A stretch of 17,298 nt of DNA from Spirochaetaceae bacterium (GTDB lineage: Bacteria; Spirochaetota; Spirochaetia; Treponematales; Breznakiellaceae), in NCBI GenBank assembly GCA_031258625.1, contig JAIRMO010000163.1:1-17298 (forward strand), in the 5' to 3' direction. Shown piece after piece: positions 14,882-17,298 of the stretch. The notes beneath the pieces are model-generated. The model was not told the origin of the DNA and did no database searches. It saw nothing but the letters and a program-made list of their open reading frames with translations. The position numbers and the translations under genes were made by a program. Every line of letters starts with the position of its first letter. Position 1 is the first letter of the stretch.

Positions 14882-14910
14882 ATTATATCCTTTGGGATAA
14901 ATAAAAACAA
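14882..14910 (-). promoter_or_regulatory. Promoter TTGTTT-N17-TATAAT for the GGDEF gene
   Basis: On the minus strand a perfect TATAAT (14887-14882) lies 17 nt after TTGTTT (14910-14905). Transcription should begin near 14875, only about 6 nt before ATG 14869. This implies a leaderless or very short-leader message, or use of ATG 14833. Confidence 0.55.
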
Positions 14911-15122
14911 GCGACAGACGCCGTTTTCCCTGAACACCCCCCCTTCTAACATAATAATAAGGATAGCGGGGTAATTTCAACATATATTTGGATTTTTTTA
15001 AAAATTGAGCCTTTGAATGAAATCGGGGTGTGGGCCCCGTCCTCCAAACAACAACTCCGCCGTCAATGGCAGGGATAGTTCGCCTTCCTGATGAAATACC
15101 TCATACTATAAATTATCGGTAT

Positions 15123-15160
15123 TTTCCCTTGCGGGGAAAGGGTTTTTTCGTTATTATACT
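15123..15160 (+). promoter_or_regulatory. Terminator-like hairpin and -10 element before dnaE
   Basis: TTTCCC/GGGAAA or CCCTT/AAGGG stems (within 15123-15141) are followed by TTTTTT (15143-15148), like a small terminator. TATACT (15155-15160) then lies 6 nt before the dnaE ATG and could be a -10 for a leaderless transcript. An alternative -10, TATAAA, is at 15107-15112. No good -35 is visible for either. Confidence 0.35.
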
Positions 15161-15166
15161 ATCATC

Positions 15167-17209
15167 ATGAGTGATTTTGTCCATCTCCATGTCCATTCGG
15201 ATTATTCCCTCCTGGACGGCGCGGCGTCGGTGGAAAGTCTGGCCGCCAAGGCGGCATCCCTGGGGATGAAGCACCTGGCCATCACCGACCACGGAAACCT
15301 CTTTGGGGCGCTGAAATTCAAGAAGGCCTGTGAAAAACACAAGGTCCACCCTATTATCGGCAGTGAATTCTACATGGCCCCGGGAAGCCGGACCGAACGG
15401 AAGGGGGGTGAACATAAAAACAAATACTACCATCTGGTCCTCCTCGCCGCCAATGGGGAGGGGTACCGGAATTTAATGAAACTCTCTTCCTATTCGTTTA
15501 CCGAAGGGTTTTATTACAAGCCCCGGATAGATAAGGAGCTGCTGGAACGGTATTCCGGGGGGCTTATCGGGCTTTCGGCGTGCCTGGCCGGGGAGATTCC
15601 CAGCCTGATCCTCACCGGGCAGACTAAAGCGGCGGAAGAACGGGCTCTTTGGTTCCGGGAGGTCCTGGGGGAGGGTAATTTCTTCCTGGAACTCCAGGAT
15701 CACCGGCTGCCGGAGCAAAAACAGGTAAACCCGGTGATCGCCGAAATTTCCCGGCGGACCGGCATACCCCTGGCGGCGACCAACGACATCCACTACCTGG
15801 AACGGGAGGATGCCCCGGCCCAGGACATACTCCTCTGCGTTTCCACCAAGAAGAAACGGAGTGAGGAAAAGCGGATGCGTTTTGAAACCGATGAATTCTA
15901 CTTCAAAACCGCCGATGAGATGGCCGCCCTTTTCCCGGAATACCCCGAGGCCATCGGGAACACCCTGCTGATAGCGGAGCGGTGTCAGACCGAGATCCCC
16001 CAGCCCGGCCCCCTGCTGCCGGATTTCGAGATCCCCCCGGGTTATGCCTCCGCCGACGAGTACCTCCGGTCCCTGACCATGGAGGGGCTGGCGGAACGCT
16101 ACCCCGGCCTCAGCAAGGAGGCGCGGGAACGGGCCGAGTACGAGCTGGGGGTGATCATCAAAATGGGATTTACCGGCTACTTCCTCATCGTATGGGATTT
16201 TATCCACTGGGCCAAGGAACGGGACATCCCCGTAGGGCCCGGCAGGGGTTCCGGGGCGGGGTCCATCGTAGCCTATTCCCTGAAAATCACCGATATGGAC
16301 CCCCTCAAATACCAGTTGCTCTTTGAGCGCTTCCTCAACCCTGAACGGATATCCATGCCGGACTTTGACGTGGACTTCTGCTTCGAAAGACGGGGGGAGG
16401 TGATCGACTACGTGACCGCCAAGTACGGCCAGGATCGGGTGGGACAGATCATCACCTTCGGGACCCTCAAGGCCAAGGCGGTGATCAAGGACGTGGCCCG
16501 GGCCCTGGACATTTCCCTGGGGGAAGCCTCCATGATTGCGGACCTCATTCCGCTCCCGGAGGAGCCCACCCAGGTGATGACCCTGAAACGGGCCTTTGAA
16601 CTGGAGCCGAAGATTCGGGAACTGGCGGCAAACCCCAAGTACCAGGAGCTCTTTACCATAGCCCAAAAGCTGGAGGGGAAAAAACGCCATGCCAGCATCC
16701 ACGCCTCGGGGATCGTCATCGGAAAGAGCGAGCTGACCGACTACGTGCCCCTCTACTGGGACCCCAAGACCCAGGGGGTGGCCACCCAGTTCACCATGGA
16801 CCAGATTGAGGACTGCGGCCTCGTAAAAATGGACTTTTTGGGGCTGAAAACCCTCACCCTGATCCGGCATAGCGAGGAGTTGATCCGGCTGCGGGGGGGG
16901 GAGTATGGGGCCTTCAGCATTACCGGGAGCCCCGAGGATGACCGGGCCGCCTTTGCCATGCTGGGGGAGGGGAAAAGCGCCGGGATATTCCAGTTTGAAT
17001 CCGCGGGGATGCAGAAGGTATTGAAGAAAGCCCGGCCCACCAGCATCGAGGACCTCATCGCCTTAAACGCCCTGTACCGGCCAGGGCCCACCCAATGGGT
17101 ACCGGGGGCTCTTTCCCCGGGGGTAAAGTGGTCGAGGCTTGAAGCTGACCACTCACCTCCAGCTAGTGCCGAGGTCAAGAAAATGTGGATCTATACACCC
17201 AGTGCTTAA
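15167..17209 (+). CDS. dnaE: DNA polymerase III alpha subunit, interrupted after RPGP
   Basis: The replicative polymerase catalytic subunit. ATG 15167 is the only sensible start because the PHP domain begins at once (H6-L-H-V-H10-S, ITDHGN). The palm aspartates are present: D401 and D403 in PDFDVDF and D556 in KMDFLGLKTL, nearly the E. coli numbering, with GRGSGAGS before them. Similarity runs to ALYRPGP (P641, codon 17087-17089). Normal DnaE continues for about 500 more residues (rest of fingers, beta-binding, OB and tail). Here the frame carries about 39 unrelated residues and stops at TAA 17207-17209. The truncated product lacks part of the fingers and the beta-clamp site and should not work alone. 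Either an intron is spliced out, a second intact dnaE exists, or this is an insertion or assembly join. No Shine-Dalgarno precedes the start. Confidence 0.93.
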   Translation: MSDFVHLHVHSDYSLLDGAASVESLAAKAASLGMKHLAITDHGNLFGALKFKKACEKHKVHPIIGSEFYMAPGSRTERKGGEHKNKYYHLVLLAANGEGYRNLMKLSSYSFTEGFYYKPRIDKELLERYSGGLIGLSACLAGEIPSLILTGQTKAAEERALWFREVLGEGNFFLELQDHRLPEQKQVNPVIAEISRRTGIPLAATNDIHYLEREDAPAQDILLCVSTKKKRSEEKRMRFETDEFYFKTADEMAALFPEYPEAIGNTLLIAERCQTEIPQPGPLLPDFEIPPGYASADEYLRSLTMEGLAERYPGLSKEARERAEYELGVIIKMGFTGYFLIVWDFIHWAKERDIPVGPGRGSGAGSIVAYSLKITDMDPLKYQLLFERFLNPERISMPDFDVDFCFERRGEVIDYVTAKYGQDRVGQIITFGTLKAKAVIKDVARALDISLGEASMIADLIPLPEEPTQVMTLKRAFELEPKIRELAANPKYQELFTIAQKLEGKKRHASIHASGIVIGKSELTDYVPLYWDPKTQGVATQFTMDQIEDCGLVKMDFLGLKTLTLIRHSEELIRLRGGEYGAFSITGSPEDDRAAFAMLGEGKSAGIFQFESAGMQKVLKKARPTSIEDLIALNALYRPGPTQWVPGALSPGVKWSRLEADHSPPASAEVKKMWIYTPSA

Positions 17210-17298
17210 TTAGTTAAGCACAGGCACAACTTACCGGTACCCTGATTTGCGACTTGTACCGAGTGAGTACCGATGGGTGAGCTTAACATAAACCGTGA
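17090..17298 (+). other. Unidentified structured sequence interrupting dnaE (5' part only)
   Basis: The coding match to DnaE ends at or shortly after 17089, and the later part is less GC-rich. Strong pairings are AGTGGTC (17127-17133) / GACCACT (17147-17153); TGCTTAA (17203-17209) / TTAAGCA (17214-17220) with loop TTAG; GTGCC (17166-17170) / GGCAC (17223-17227); and GTTAAGC (17213-17219) / GCTTAAC (17281-17287), plus repeated GGTAC/GTACC elements. Such density suggests the 5' part of a self-splicing intron or another RNA-based mobile element. No intron-encoded protein or conserved catalytic domain lies within the window, so the class is undetermined. Confidence 0.4.

Noticed and set aside
15473..16870. 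Minus-strand ORF of 465 aa opposite dnaE
   Set aside because: dnaE is unmistakable on the plus strand; the antisense product is Gly/His/Pro-rich with no recognisable motifs.
17090..17209. In-frame intein in dnaE
   Set aside because: The frame stops after about 39 codons, and no Cys or Ser with intein block A features follows RPGP.

Overview
The window looks like a bacterial chromosome segment from a host-associated spirochaete, most probably a Treponema of the termite-gut type. This rests on gene content and style: large methyl-accepting chemotaxis proteins, a CheX phosphatase beside CheY, an Asn/Gly-rich beta-helix surface protein, and GC-rich genes separated by AT-richer spacers. No rRNA, tRNA, CRISPR array or transposase is visible, and the species assignment is inference.

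Layout, left to right. (1) 2-2091, plus strand: the 3' end of a right-handed beta-helix protein, a spacer rich in inverted repeats that ends in a terminator-like hairpin, and two almost perfectly superimposed ORFs of 138 aa each (1671-2087 and 1675-2091). These share one Shine-Dalgarno, and both encode membrane/coiled-coil proteins. (2) 2092-2655: a hairpin-rich then AT-rich spacer with good sigma-70 promoter matches. (3) 2656-7167: two tandem chemoreceptor genes with closely related signalling domains but different sensor domains. The spacer before the second can fold into mutually exclusive structures, including a possible pseudoknot. (4) 7286-9379: a PfkB-family sugar kinase followed 9 nt later by aroC (chorismate synthase). 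(5) 9387-9773, minus strand: a small conserved protein of unknown function, convergent with aroC.

(6) 10032-13618, minus strand: a compact four-gene operon, transcribed cheY > cheX > membrane HPt-histidine kinase > stand-alone periplasmic sensor. The kinase joins a multi-pass membrane domain, a PAS-like region, a CheA-P1-like HPt histidine and a CheA-like ATPase, but has no CheW-binding domain. The last gene is a sensor-only relative of the sensor domain of the second chemoreceptor. I read this as a self-contained chemosensory phosphorelay and consider it the best candidate for an undescribed system here. (7) 13823-14869, minus strand: a soluble diguanylate cyclase with GGEEF and an I-site, transcribed towards the operon from its own promoter. 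(8) 15167 to the end, plus strand: dnaE (DNA polymerase III alpha), which starts without a Shine-Dalgarno. It is recognisable up to its conserved RPGP motif near 17089. It then runs into unrelated, inverted-repeat-rich sequence with a stop at 17207-17209, suggesting an intron, an insertion or an assembly join.

Functionally the centre of the window is sensory: two receptors for a CheA/CheW pathway encoded elsewhere, a second CheY/CheX relay with its own membrane kinase, and a c-di-GMP synthase. These are flanked by housekeeping genes (aroC, dnaE, sugar kinase). All calls come from reading the sequence; no database search was possible.
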